In this document: piece by piece, positions 6,979-15,276 of the stretch
Position numbering within the stretch: position 1 is the stretch's first letter
Layout of the letters: each line of letters begins with the position of its first letter
Source of the DNA: HGM11788 sp964654945
GTDB taxonomy: Bacteria; Bacillota; Clostridia; Lachnospirales; CAG-274
Assembly: GCA_964654945.1 (NCBI GenBank)
Contig: CAZZLN010000040.1
Span: 1 to 18,859, forward strand
Length of the DNA: 18,859 nucleotides
Direction: 5' to 3'
The notes under the pieces: model-generated
The model's input: only the letters and a program-made list of their open reading frames with translations
Database searches by the model: none
Told to the model about the DNA's origin: nothing
Program-made: the position numbers and the translations under genes

Positions 6979-9393
6979 ATGAGAATTATAACAGGTGAGT
7001 TAAGAAAATTGTTTCATAGTAGGTTGTTTGTAATATGCTTAGTTGTGTTCTTTATAGCCAACGTGTTTGTGCTCTATTACACACAATCTAATAACTATGA
7101 AACTCAAATTTTCGCTGAAAATAAAACTGAATATGAAAGTCTGATTTCTCAAGTAAAAAGCCTTAATAAAGAAGATGCCAAGGCACTTCTTGATGAGCAA
7201 ATTTTCGTGTGCAAAATTTCAATGGAGCTTTCTTCTTTGAATACAAGCAGCGATGAATATTCAAAGGAAAACGCAAAACTTTTGCTTGAGCAATATAAAA
7301 ATGAAAATCCTAAAGCATACGAACAGGCAGAAAAGCTGAACTATTCAAAGGACAAAGCCTTTGGGCTGTATATGTTGGCGCAAACTATTGAAAATGACCT
7401 TGAATACATAGACGGCTACGATTCCTTTATTGATGAAATGCAAAATCGTGCTGATGAGTTGCTCTCCTTTTCTATCTTTTCTCAGGAGGGTTCATTTTCC
7501 TATAACAACATTCAGAAAACACCGCAGGATTTTGAGAGCCTAAAGGACGTAAAGTTGGAGGTGGGCAACAACATTGCTGTTGAAACTGCTACTACCTTTA
7601 ACCTAACGGATTTGATGGTTTTTGCACTTGTGTTTTTAATGTGCATTTACTTGTTTACAGTTGAAAGAGATAAGAATTTATACAGCTTAGTTCGTTCCAC
7701 GCAAAAGGGCAGATTGTCTGTTATAGCGTCTAAACTTGGTGTGTTGATTTCTCTTACTGTGATAATTACCCTCGTGTATTACACCGCTAACATACTCGCC
7801 TGTGGTTTTTACAGCGGATTTGGAGATATGAACAGAAATATCCAATCTATAGACGTGTTCCAAAATTGTAGCTACAACGTGACCGTTTTTCAATATCTGA
7901 TTTTATGGATTGTATCGAAAGCACTTACTATGTGCGCCATAGCCTGTGTGCTTTCTTTAATATTTGTGCTTATAAAAAATACCGCAACAATATTTATTGT
8001 TACGGCTGTGGGATTGTCGGCAGAATATGTTTTGTTTACAACAATCGACAGTAGTGCACTTTTAAATCATTTTAAGTATATAAACTTTTTCTATATGCTT
8101 AGCGGTAATAATGTTTTCGGCAATTACCTTAACATTAATTTCTTTACACTTCCTGTAAATTTTGCGTTAGTGTTTATTGTATCGGTGTTTTTATTAATTG
8201 CCGTTCCTTGTGTGATTTCAAGCATTTCCTTTGTACATAAAACTCAAGGCTCTAAAAACAGTGCCATTGCTCCTATACTTGAAAAGGTTAGGAATAAGTT
8301 TAGTAAGGTTCGTGGCTCTGTTCATATTTTCAGCGGTGAGTGTTTTAAACACTATAAAGGCTCTCTTGTAGCTTTGGTATTTCTGCTGTTACTTTTCTTT
8401 GGCTATAGAAATTTAACGGCTGATATTAATATTGTTTACCAGAATTCCTCGGACAGTGCCTATAGTGAATATATGAATGTTTTGCAAGGGGATTTGACTA
8501 AGGATAAAGAAAGCTGCATTGCAAAAGAGCAAAAGTATTTTGACGGACTGTACAGCAAGATTGAGAAAATCCAAGCTGATAAATCTCTAACAGAGGACGA
8601 AAAACAGACCCAACTTTCTGCTGTTAATTATATCCTTGAAAGCAAAGGTGAAGCCTTTGAGCTTGTTAAGGAACAGACAGAATATATAAAGTCAGTAGGA
8701 GAGGAGTACGGCATAACTCCACAATATGTAAACTCACTCTATTATAAGCGATTGCTTGAAAATGCCCCAAGAGAATGGGAGTATTTCACCTTGCTTATAG
8801 CGGTAATGATTTTTAGTGCGTCTAATATTTTTGCTTGTGAGTATAAGCGTGGAGTGGTAAATTTAATCCGCTGTACAAAAGGTGGCAAAGCAAAATTAGT
8901 GATAGCTAAAACAATGGAGCTGACCCTTACTTTTGTAATATCCTATATTCTTATTTATCTGCCGTACCTTATTAATTTTATAACAACATTCGGTGCTGAT
9001 TCATTTAATACACCATTGATATTTATGCAGGATTTTAGCGGTGTAGAAAGCACCCTGACAATTTGGCAAGCTGTTGCATTAATCAGCATAGTACATATAG
9101 CGGTAGCTTTTGCAATTACTATGCTTACTATGATGTTTTCAAACCTGTTAAAAAACAATATCATCACAATGATTGTGATGTCGGTAGTGGGCTTGTTCCC
9201 ATGTTTTATTTGTATAAACAATACTTCTGTAAGGACTTTTACAGTATTTCAAAATGGTAGCTGGCACTACCTCTTGCCAATAATAATTGCACTTAGTATC
9301 ATAATTATTTTTATATCAATCACAGTAACCCTAATTAATTATTCAAAGCTAAAGCTTAGAAAGGATATCAGTTATGAAATTAGAAATACATAA
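6979..9393 (+). CDS. ABC-2 type transporter permease with two repeated modules
   Basis: 804 aa polytopic membrane protein. Two similar halves are visible. Each begins with a cytoplasmic amphipathic start (GELRKLFHSRLF at 6-17; SGECFKHYKGSL at 452-463), a first helix (about 14-35 and 462-477), a large extracytoplasmic domain rich in E/K/N (about 36-205 and 478-605), then a bundle of helices (about 208-420 and 608-790). Each bundle also has a matching cytoplasmic loop motif (ERDKNLYSLVRSTQKGR and EYKRGVVNLIRCTKGGK). It is thus a fused tandem permease that could form the whole membrane half of the transporter. ATG 6979 has no convincing RBS, so coupling to the lipoprotein gene is probable. It overlaps the ATPase gene by 20 nt. 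Confidence 0.88.
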   Translation: MRIITGELRKLFHSRLFVICLVVFFIANVFVLYYTQSNNYETQIFAENKTEYESLISQVKSLNKEDAKALLDEQIFVCKISMELSSLNTSSDEYSKENAKLLLEQYKNENPKAYEQAEKLNYSKDKAFGLYMLAQTIENDLEYIDGYDSFIDEMQNRADELLSFSIFSQEGSFSYNNIQKTPQDFESLKDVKLEVGNNIAVETATTFNLTDLMVFALVFLMCIYLFTVERDKNLYSLVRSTQKGRLSVIASKLGVLISLTVIITLVYYTANILACGFYSGFGDMNRNIQSIDVFQNCSYNVTVFQYLILWIVSKALTMCAIACVLSLIFVLIKNTATIFIVTAVGLSAEYVLFTTIDSSALLNHFKYINFFYMLSGNNVFGNYLNINFFTLPVNFALVFIVSVFLLIAVPCVISSISFVHKTQGSKNSAIAPILEKVRNKFSKVRGSVHIFSGECFKHYKGSLVALVFLLLLFFGYRNLTADINIVYQNSSDSAYSEYMNVLQGDLTKDKESCIAKEQKYFDGLYSKIEKIQADKSLTEDEKQTQLSAVNYILESKGEAFELVKEQTEYIKSVGEEYGITPQYVNSLYYKRLLENAPREWEYFTLLIAVMIFSASNIFACEYKRGVVNLIRCTKGGKAKLVIAKTMELTLTFVISYILIYLPYLINFITTFGADSFNTPLIFMQDFSGVESTLTIWQAVALISIVHIAVAFAITMLTMMFSNLLKNNIITMIVMSVVGLFPCFICINNTSVRTFTVFQNGSWHYLLPIIIALSIIIIFISITVTLINYSKLKLRKDISYEIRNT

Positions 9394-10243
9394 TTTAAAC
9401 AAAACCTATAAGGGTGGTAAGGTGAAGGCGCTGAACGATTTTTCTGTTACCTTAACTCCGGGAGTTTACGGCTTGCTTGGCCCTAACGGTGCCGGCAAGA
9501 GTACACTTATGAACATTATCACAGATAACCTGAACGCTGACAGCGGAGAGGTTATGTATAATGGAACAAGCACCAAAAAGCTGGGCAAGGATTTCCGTTC
9601 CGTTTTGGGATATATGCCACAGCAACAGGGCTTGTATGATGACTTTACCCTTAACAGATTTTTGTGGTATATGGCGGCATTAAAAGGACTTAAAAAGAAA
9701 GAAGCCAAGGAGAAAATCACCGGGCTTCTTGAAACTGTAAATCTTACCCAGTCCGCCCACAAAAAGCTTGGTGGCTTTTCCGGTGGTATGAAACAGCGTG
9801 CATTAATTGCACAGGCACTTCTTAACGACCCTGAAATTCTTATCCTTGACGAGCCTACCGCCGGACTTGACCCAAAGGAACGTATCCGCATCAGAAATTT
9901 CATAAGCGAAATGGCTGAAAACAAAATCGTTATCCTTGCAACTCACGTTGTGTCCGACATTGAGTTCATAGCAAAAGAAGTTATGCTCTTGAAAGACGGC
10001 AAGCTTATGGCTTGCGACACTGGTGAAAAACTTTTGAGTGAAATTAGTGACAAAGTTTTTGATGTAAAAATCAAAGTTTCTGAGCTTGCTCAGGTACAGT
10101 CAAAATACAGAGTTAGCAACCTTTGCCACGATGATGACAACATTACTGCAAGAATAGTAACAAATACTCCACCTGAGAAATATCCTTGGTCTCAGCAAAA
10201 ACCAAATTTAGAGGATTTATATTTGTATTATTTTGAAAAATGA
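9374..10243 (+). CDS. ABC transporter ATP-binding protein
   Basis: 289 aa nucleotide-binding subunit of the preceding permease. Walker A GPNGAGKST (36-44), Q-loop MPQQQ (81-85), signature FSGGMKQR (135-142), Walker B ILILDEP (155-161), D-loop GLD (164-166) and switch H191 (ATHVVSD) are all intact, so it should hydrolyse ATP. A C-terminal extension of about 80 residues ends in LEDLYLYYFEK, typical of exporter ATPases of the ABC-2/multidrug and bacteriocin-immunity group. The start overlaps the permease 3' end. Substrate unknown; the neighbouring agr locus and secreted protein suggest peptide export or self-protection, which is inference. Confidence 0.93.
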   Translation: MKLEIHNLNKTYKGGKVKALNDFSVTLTPGVYGLLGPNGAGKSTLMNIITDNLNADSGEVMYNGTSTKKLGKDFRSVLGYMPQQQGLYDDFTLNRFLWYMAALKGLKKKEAKEKITGLLETVNLTQSAHKKLGGFSGGMKQRALIAQALLNDPEILILDEPTAGLDPKERIRIRNFISEMAENKIVILATHVVSDIEFIAKEVMLLKDGKLMACDTGEKLLSEISDKVFDVKIKVSELAQVQSKYRVSNLCHDDDNITARIVTNTPPEKYPWSQQKPNLEDLYLYYFEK

Positions 10244-10244
10244 C

Positions 10245-10272
10245 TTTTAGAATAAATATATTTATTCTAAAA
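10245..10272 (+). terminator. AT-rich hairpin after the ABC ATPase gene
   Basis: TTTTAGAATAAA (10245-10256) pairs perfectly with 10261-10272 across a TATA loop, 2 nt after the ATPase stop. It is low in GC and lacks a T-run, so it is a weak terminator or an mRNA 3'-end stabiliser. Confidence 0.45.
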
Positions 10273-10290
10273 CTTGTTCGGAGGAAAAAA

Positions 10291-10607
10291 ATGAGGAATT
10301 TTCAAGTGCTATTACAGAGGCGAAAATAGCGTATTACTATGGTCAGACGCAGGAACAGGTTGATAACGCAAAAGTAGAACTTGATACAGCTATAGAAAAA
10401 TTACAAAGTAAATATCAGATTCTTTTTGGAGATGTTGACTCAGATGGAGAAGTTAATATTAAAGATGCAACTCTGATTCTAAAAGGTATCGCACAAATAA
10501 CTGATTTTGACGAAAGACAAGAAATTAGTGCAGATTTCAATGACGATGCTTGTGTAAATGTAAATGATGCAACAGCAATCCAGAGAGCTTTGGCTGGTTT
10601 AGATTAA
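10291..10607 (+). pseudogene. 3' fragment of a FIVAR-dockerin protein
   Basis: An open frame without a usable start encodes EEFSSAITEAKIAYYYGQ, QEQVDNAKVELDTAIEKL (FIVAR-like helical repeat) and then a dockerin-type module with two calcium-loop motifs, GDVDSDGEVNIKDATLILKG and ADFNDDACVNVNDATAIQRA, ending in AGLD and TAA at 10605. Dockerin modules anchor extracellular enzymes to cohesins. The signal peptide and catalytic part are missing. A perfect RBS (CGGAGGAAAAAA) and ATG at 10291 exist but lie in another frame, giving only MRNFQVLLQRRK before a stop at 10328; a one-base shift just after that ATG would join them. Most likely a truncated remnant fused behind a foreign RBS. Confidence 0.7.
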
Positions 10608-10792
10608 TATGATTTTTTGTAAGAATTATTCTATAAAGGAAATCATAAGTCTTAATATTAGTTAGAGAAATATTAAGCGGATTGAATATCTATATACACG
10701 ATGTATAGCAATAGAAATATAAAACAGAATATAGGCTTTTGTATAAGCCGTCCAACAACACATATGTGGGTACTACCATAGAATAAGATTGT
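10608..10792 (+). other. Non-coding stretch with a series of hairpins (candidate structured RNA)
   Basis: No coding frame of note. Perfect short inverted repeats occur in a row: 10651-10659 with 10669-10677 (9 bp), 10693-10698 with 10702-10707 (6 bp, 3-nt loop), 10734-10738 with 10745-10749 (GGCTT/AAGCC), and a CACATATGTG palindrome at 10759-10768. The strong terminator at 10793 follows directly. This arrangement would suit a small RNA or a long leader, but no known family was recognised and AT-rich DNA yields some hairpins by chance. Confidence 0.3.
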
Positions 10793-10840
10793 GAGTCGAT
10801 AAGTTAGCTTTTTGCTGATTTGTCGGCTCTATTTTTATTT
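10793..10840 (+). terminator. Intrinsic terminator
   Basis: GAGTCGATAAGTTAGC (10793-10808) pairs along all 16 positions (several G-U) with 10814-10829 over a TTTTT loop, followed by TATTTTTATTT. It is a classic rho-independent terminator, ending whatever transcript crosses the preceding non-coding stretch. Confidence 0.75.
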
Positions 10841-10882
10841 ACTAAAGTGGAAAGGGTATTGTTGGTCTTTAGAATCAGAAGT

Positions 10883-10924
10883 CCTCCAATTGCTTTGAAT
10901 TATATAAATTCAGTCAATTGGAGG
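10883..10924 (+). promoter_or_regulatory. Long inverted repeat that buries the RBS of the sigma-factor gene
   Basis: CCTCCAATTG (10883-10892) is the exact complement of CAATTGGAGG (10915-10924), and inside it TGAATT (10896-10901) pairs with AATTCA (10907-10912) around ATATA. The right arm contains the Shine-Dalgarno GGAGG, 8 nt before the ATG at 10933. As RNA it would occlude ribosome binding (thermosensor, or a site opened by a trans factor). As DNA it is a candidate operator around an AT-rich -10-like TATATA. Both readings are inference. Confidence 0.6.
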
Positions 10925-10932
10925 TAATATAA

Positions 10933-11382
10933 ATGGATGATAATCGTCCTAAAAGAAGAAAATCAAAGGATAATCCATATACAATTTTTGAAGAAAAAGG
11001 AAAATTGTATATTGCTTTTAAAGACGGACAGGGTGTTGAACAGAAAGTTGAAGTTAATAATGATATTTTCAGTTTGTTTAATGACAGTGAATTACATGAC
11101 GTCAAAGAACTTAATGAGTTCGACAGACATATTGAACATTCTGAACAGTCAGAAAGTACTATGCATAAGAGAACGTTATATAAAAATATTTTGTTTGAGG
11201 ATATGATGTTTTCTAAAATAAGGAACGAACAATTAAAGGGAATGTTGATTTGCTTGCCACCGTTGCAGAGAGACAGAATTGAATTGTTTTACTGGAAAAG
11301 ATTAACTTGTTCCGAGATTGCAGAAATGCAGGGTTGTACAAGGCAGGCAGTATCATACTACTCCGGCATTTATTCTACTTAA
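10933..11382 (+). CDS. Conjugative-element sigma-70-like factor, probably truncated at the C-terminus
   Basis: 149 aa. The N-terminal part (NPYTIFEEKGKLYIAFKDGQG, then VEQKVEV) and the middle LNEFDRHIEHSEQSE match a family of small sigma-like proteins carried by integrative conjugative elements of Firmicutes. The C-terminal region LPPLQRDRIELFYWKRLTCSEIAEMQGCTRQAV is a sigma region-4 helix-turn-helix. After QAVSYY the sequence departs from the usual helical end and stops at TAA 11380. The +1 frame from about 11356 stays open for about 30 more codons (KTYGIQNADFQINLPF), so a single-base shift near 11355 is possible. Start ATG 10933 with GGAGG at 10920-10924. No integrase, relaxase or other ICE gene is in the window. 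Confidence 0.75.
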   Translation: MDDNRPKRRKSKDNPYTIFEEKGKLYIAFKDGQGVEQKVEVNNDIFSLFNDSELHDVKELNEFDRHIEHSEQSESTMHKRTLYKNILFEDMMFSKIRNEQLKGMLICLPPLQRDRIELFYWKRLTCSEIAEMQGCTRQAVSYYSGIYST

Positions 11383-11429
11383 AACATATGGTATTCAAAA
11401 CGCCGATTTTCAGATTAATCTGCCGTTTC

Positions 11430-14400
11430 TCACCCGAAGGTAACCTTCAAGGTGTTATTAGTAGGATTATAAACAAGCTTAATAACCGAACCGCTGGATA
11501 ACCCCTTAATAGTAACGCTCCTACCTCTTGACGTAGAGCCGCTTAGACTGTAATCATAGGAAGCTCCTGTGGAATAGGTAACGCTGGTACTTGCAGCAAC
11601 GCAGTTATAAATCTTGCTGGAATTATTATAAATGTTAAGACTTATATCCACACTGTTGGTTGCAACAAAGTCAAGGGTATAAGTACCGTCACTCTGAGGG
11701 GTCAGGAATGTATCAATATCAGACCAGTCGTGATATCCTGCATTGTAGTAGCCCATAGCATAAAGATTATTATCACTTACAGGAACAGTTGTTATCGGAG
11801 CGGTAGTAGGCTCTACATCGCTGTCAAATTGATAGTTATCTACCAAATAATGTTCGCTGGAATCTTTACTGCCGTTGAGCTTAAAGCAGTTGTACTCATA
11901 AGTATTCAGGGCAATATCCACAGTCTGGCTGGAACCGTTATTGAAGATAATGCTTGAATATTGAGCAGCGTAATCAAACTTGATGCCGTAAACATCGTGA
12001 CCGTTACTTGTGCCTACCTTTTCAATAGCTACACCGGGCCATGTGGCATTTTTACTGGAGCCTGACCACGCATAGCAATTTACAACAGACCAGTTGTTTG
12101 TATTTTCAAAGTAGTAGGTATCTCCTACAGGTTGAACTTTAATTGCACCGATATGCTCAATAATTGCACTTAATTCTTCTACAAGAGCATCAAATTCAGC
12201 AACGACCTCGCTCTCGCCTGTAACGTTAGTCTGATCCTTGTACTGATAGTACAGCTTTTTAAGTGCCTGATACTGATCATAGGAGGAGAAGGTATAGTTA
12301 GATGATAGTAAAGACTTAACCTCGGCAAGCTTGGTTGTAAGAGAATCTGCCCCTAACTGTGCCGGTGCAAATTTTGCATTTTCTGATGTATTTGTGGCCA
12401 GCTCTGTAATAATTTCTGCAAGCAACTTCTGGATTTGTGTAGCATCCTTAATTGAAATACGTCCGTCGCCGTCGGTATCTGAGAGTAAGATCTGTTCAGC
12501 AGTGAATGTCTCAATTTCTACTAAATATTTCTGAATTACAGTAACATCGTTGATATTAATCTCTCCGCTAAGGTCAGCATCACCAAGGTCATAGTCGCTT
12601 ACTACAACACTTGAGCTGGCTTCGGTATCCTTTGTTTCGGAGGTAGGAGCTGTAGTATCGCTGGTGTCAGAGGATGACTCAGCAGGCTCGCTGTCGCTTG
12701 ACGGCTCTGTAGCTTCGCTATCGGAGGTCGGCTGTGTATCGTTACTTGTTACCACCGGCTCTGTAGTTTCGGAAGAATCTACAGGAGGGTCATAATCCCA
12801 GACAGAAGCAGTTACAGTAACCGACTTGCTGTTTACGGTAGTGGAAGGAGTATAGAAGTTGTTAACTTCGTCTACTGTTATATCGGCTGTCTGATAACCG
12901 TTGTTTCCGTTGTTCCAGATAATCTTTGTATGATCTGACGGAATATCGCAGTAATAAAGGTCAACACCCTCTTCACTTGTGCCGTAATATTTTGCTGCAT
13001 ATCCCGGCCATTTGCAGGTAGAAGTATCACTGTCTGACCAGCTGTAGCAGTCTACAGTACCCCATTTAAGGGTGTTTGCAAAATAATAGCGGTTGGTTGC
13101 AGTACCTGCAGGAAGAGTAGAGCCTGTAGCTCCTGTTGTATCCTGAGGATTTACGGTTGAAACAGATTCAATAGAATTTGTTTCATCAGGTGAAGAGCCT
13201 CTTGAGCCTTCCATAATGTAGCAGTAAGCAGGATAGATAAGCTCGTCAGTAAGGTTAGCACCGTAGTAAACTACCTCATTCTCATAGGTTTCAACATAAT
13301 AGCCCTGTGAGTTATAACCAACACCGTTGTTATAATCCAGTGAAGTAGCTGAAATTGAAGCCCATGTTGAGCCTGCTACAGCAGGATTGTGTATCATATT
13401 ACAAGCTGTATTATTCTCGTTGGAATAATTGTAGCCCATAGTAAAGTCTTCGTGTGTATGACCTGACATCCAGATAATATCCTCATACTTCTGAAGTAAA
13501 GCCTTGAACTGAACAGTTGAGGTATAGCTCTCGCTTAAATGAGCCTTATAATAAGGATTGCTCATTCTGTCGCCAGCGCCAAAGCCTTTAATAGGAGAAT
13601 GTTCAATAAGATAAATGTTAACACCTGTACCGTAATAGGTATCAAGTAGATTTGACAGCCAAGCCATCTGCTCCTGAGAAAATTCATCAGCAGCACTAGG
13701 GCTTGTATCTGTTTCGAGAGCCATAAAGATAAAGATATCTCCTGTAGTCTTCTCGGTTACATAATAATATGGCTTATTAGCGTCATAATTTGCTATGGTA
13801 CTGTCGGTTCCCGATGCCTTAACAAAGGATTTCAGACCGGTTGAAACACCGCTTCTCATATCATGGTTACCGTCTGATTCCCAAACAGGATTAACATAAT
13901 CGGACTGAGAAAGAATCTCCTCATAGGTTAACCACTCAGGGTCAGGACCTGAAGCATTTGTTACCATATCACCTGATGATACGATAAAATCAGTACCCAT
14001 ATCAACACCGTATTTCAAAGCCTGAGCCCAACGCTCATTTGCTTTTATATAATATCCGTTGGCGTCAATATGAACGTCTGAATATGAGTTAAAGGTGTAG
14101 AGCAAGTCCCCTGAGCCTGTGCTGAGACGCTTGCTTACAGGAACTGTATAGGTAGCTGCCGCATTGGCTACAGTTACATCACTTTTTGATGTTGTAGCAA
14201 TAATCTTAGTGGCATTAGCAGGAATAGCTGTGTGATAATCAAACTTAAATATATCACTTCCGCCGGCGCTAAGGGTCATAGTGTCGATTTCATAATAACC
14301 GTCAAGAGCCTTGTTCTCATCAGCCCAATACAGGTAATATGTACCTGCCGTATCTGATGACAGGGTTACTGTACCCTCTGCATAGCCGGCAGCTTCCGCA

Positions 14401-14543
14401 TTGTCACCGCTGAAAGTATAGGTAATATTTGTACCTTCTACAGCGTACGCTGCTGTACCTGCGAAAACTGTCATTGATAATACAAAAATCAAAGACAGCA
14501 ATACCGATACAGTTGATTTTGTCAGTTTGCACGTTAATTTCAT
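11430..14543 (-). CDS. Secreted multi-domain metallophosphoesterase with CBM26-like and dockerin modules
   Basis: 1037 aa. Signal peptide 1-34 (cleavage after AAYA). Residues 45-135 form a beta-sandwich-like domain. The calcineurin-like phosphoesterase domain (about 146-445) has the metal ligands D156 and H158 (SDVHID), D192 (SSGDMV), N226/H227 (DGNHD), H315 (EHSP) and H362/H364 (GHTH). Two CBM26-like starch-binding modules start at RYYFANTLKWG (485-565) and TYYFENTNNWS (809-890), each with the WPG core; a further beta domain closes the protein (925-1037). An S/T/E/D-rich linker (586-648) precedes a dockerin module (654-711) with D-x-D/N-x-S/D-G calcium loops, followed by a helical FIVAR-like segment (730-798). 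RBS AGAGGAG (14559-14553) precedes the ATG. Substrate unknown; the modules imply a cohesin-bound or starch-bound extracellular phosphatase or nucleotidase. Confidence 0.92.
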   Translation of the reverse strand: MKLTCKLTKSTVSVLLSLIFVLSMTVFAGTAAYAVEGTNITYTFSGDNAEAAGYAEGTVTLSSDTAGTYYLYWADENKALDGYYEIDTMTLSAGGSDIFKFDYHTAIPANATKIIATTSKSDVTVANAAATYTVPVSKRLSTGSGDLLYTFNSYSDVHIDANGYYIKANERWAQALKYGVDMGTDFIVSSGDMVTNASGPDPEWLTYEEILSQSDYVNPVWESDGNHDMRSGVSTGLKSFVKASGTDSTIANYDANKPYYYVTEKTTGDIFIFMALETDTSPSAADEFSQEQMAWLSNLLDTYYGTGVNIYLIEHSPIKGFGAGDRMSNPYYKAHLSESYTSTVQFKALLQKYEDIIWMSGHTHEDFTMGYNYSNENNTACNMIHNPAVAGSTWASISATSLDYNNGVGYNSQGYYVETYENEVVYYGANLTDELIYPAYCYIMEGSRGSSPDETNSIESVSTVNPQDTTGATGSTLPAGTATNRYYFANTLKWGTVDCYSWSDSDTSTCKWPGYAAKYYGTSEEGVDLYYCDIPSDHTKIIWNNGNNGYQTADITVDEVNNFYTPSTTVNSKSVTVTASVWDYDPPVDSSETTEPVVTSNDTQPTSDSEATEPSSDSEPAESSSDTSDTTAPTSETKDTEASSSVVVSDYDLGDADLSGEININDVTVIQKYLVEIETFTAEQILLSDTDGDGRISIKDATQIQKLLAEIITELATNTSENAKFAPAQLGADSLTTKLAEVKSLLSSNYTFSSYDQYQALKKLYYQYKDQTNVTGESEVVAEFDALVEELSAIIEHIGAIKVQPVGDTYYFENTNNWSVVNCYAWSGSSKNATWPGVAIEKVGTSNGHDVYGIKFDYAAQYSSIIFNNGSSQTVDIALNTYEYNCFKLNGSKDSSEHYLVDNYQFDSDVEPTTAPITTVPVSDNNLYAMGYYNAGYHDWSDIDTFLTPQSDGTYTLDFVATNSVDISLNIYNNSSKIYNCVAASTSVTYSTGASYDYSLSGSTSRGRSVTIKGLSSGSVIKLVYNPTNNTLKVTFG

Positions 14544-14561
14544 AAAATATCACTCCTCTAA

Positions 14562-14572
14562 ATTATATTATA
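14562..14572 (-). promoter_or_regulatory. Possible -10 element of the metallophosphoesterase gene
   Basis: Two overlapping TATAAT hexamers occur on the minus strand at 14572-14567 and 14567-14562, just upstream of the RBS. The -35 region would fall in the neighbouring hairpin and shows no TTGACA-like match, so this is tentative. Confidence 0.35.
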
Positions 14573-14576
14573 AAAT

Positions 14577-14615
14577 AAACAGTACATTTTAGTATAGCTA
14601 AAATGTACTGTTTTT
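14577..14615. terminator. Bidirectional intrinsic terminator
   Basis: AAACAGTACATTTTAG (14577-14592) pairs with 14598-14613 over a 5-nt loop, a 16-bp stem. The plus side runs into TTTTT; the minus side reads TGTTTATTTTAT. It lies downstream of the Ig-like fragment and immediately upstream of the metallophosphoesterase gene, both on the minus strand, so it separates their transcripts. Confidence 0.75.
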
Positions 14616-14715
14616 ATGGTCAATTATTGTCATCAAAGGCGAATATGAACAAATTTAATTGCATTTTTTGTCGGAATTTACTATACAAAATTATTCTGCC
14701 TTATCAGTTTTATAA

Positions 14716-15276
14716 CTATCCTTCCTGCTTTACCTTAACAAGACAGCTTTTTGTTACACCGTCAACAGTTGCGCTGATTGTTGCCGTACCTTCCTTTACA
14801 GCTGTAACAGTTCCATTGCTTGTAACTCTGGCTACAGTCTTATCTGAAGAGGACCAGCTTATACCTGAGCCGCCGGATTTGTTTACAGTAAGAACTGTTT
14901 TAGCCCCAACGTATAAAGTTGTCTTGCTCTTAGATAATGTAGGATTATAAACATTAACCGTACATTTCATTGTTGTACTGCCGTTGGTTGCGATTACATA
15001 TGTTGTACCTGCTCTGACTGCGGTAACAACACCCTTGCTGTTTATTTTTGCTATGGATTTATCCTGAGTTGCGTATGTTACTGTACCGGTTGCTGACCTT
15101 ATATCGAGAGTATAGGTATTTTTCAGATATACAGTCTTAGTCGTTACGGCAAGGTAAGGGCGAACCTTATAAGTCCTTCCGTTTATAGAGCCGTTATCAT
15201 AAACGCATCTGTTCAGCTTAATCCAGCCATAATGGTTGTGCAAAAAAGATATAACCGCAAAGAAGTCCGATTTCAT
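14716..15276 (-). pseudogene. C-terminal fragment of a secreted protein with two BIG2 Ig-like domains
   Basis: The frame encodes an SH3-like stretch (NHYGWIKLNRCVYDNGS) and two bacterial Ig-like group 2 domains: residues about 42-108 (VYLKNTYTLDI, KSIAKINSKGVVTAVRAGT) and 110-184 (KTTLYVGAKTVLTV, KTVARVTSNGTVTAVKEGTATI). Such domains sit on the C-terminal side of cell-wall hydrolases and adhesins. The nominal ATG at 15276 has no RBS, no signal peptide follows, it lies in the loop of a hairpin and an in-frame stop is 8 codons upstream; the catalytic N-terminus appears to be deleted. It could in principle still be translated at low level. Confidence 0.7.

Noticed and set aside
9063..9260. Plus-strand 65-aa frame within the permease gene
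   Set aside because: It is a shadow of the permease coding sequence with no RBS.
10291..10329. Twelve-codon ORF MRNFQVLLQRRK with an ideal RBS
   Set aside because: It ends immediately and lies over the dockerin stub in another frame; more likely a frameshifted start than a real peptide gene.
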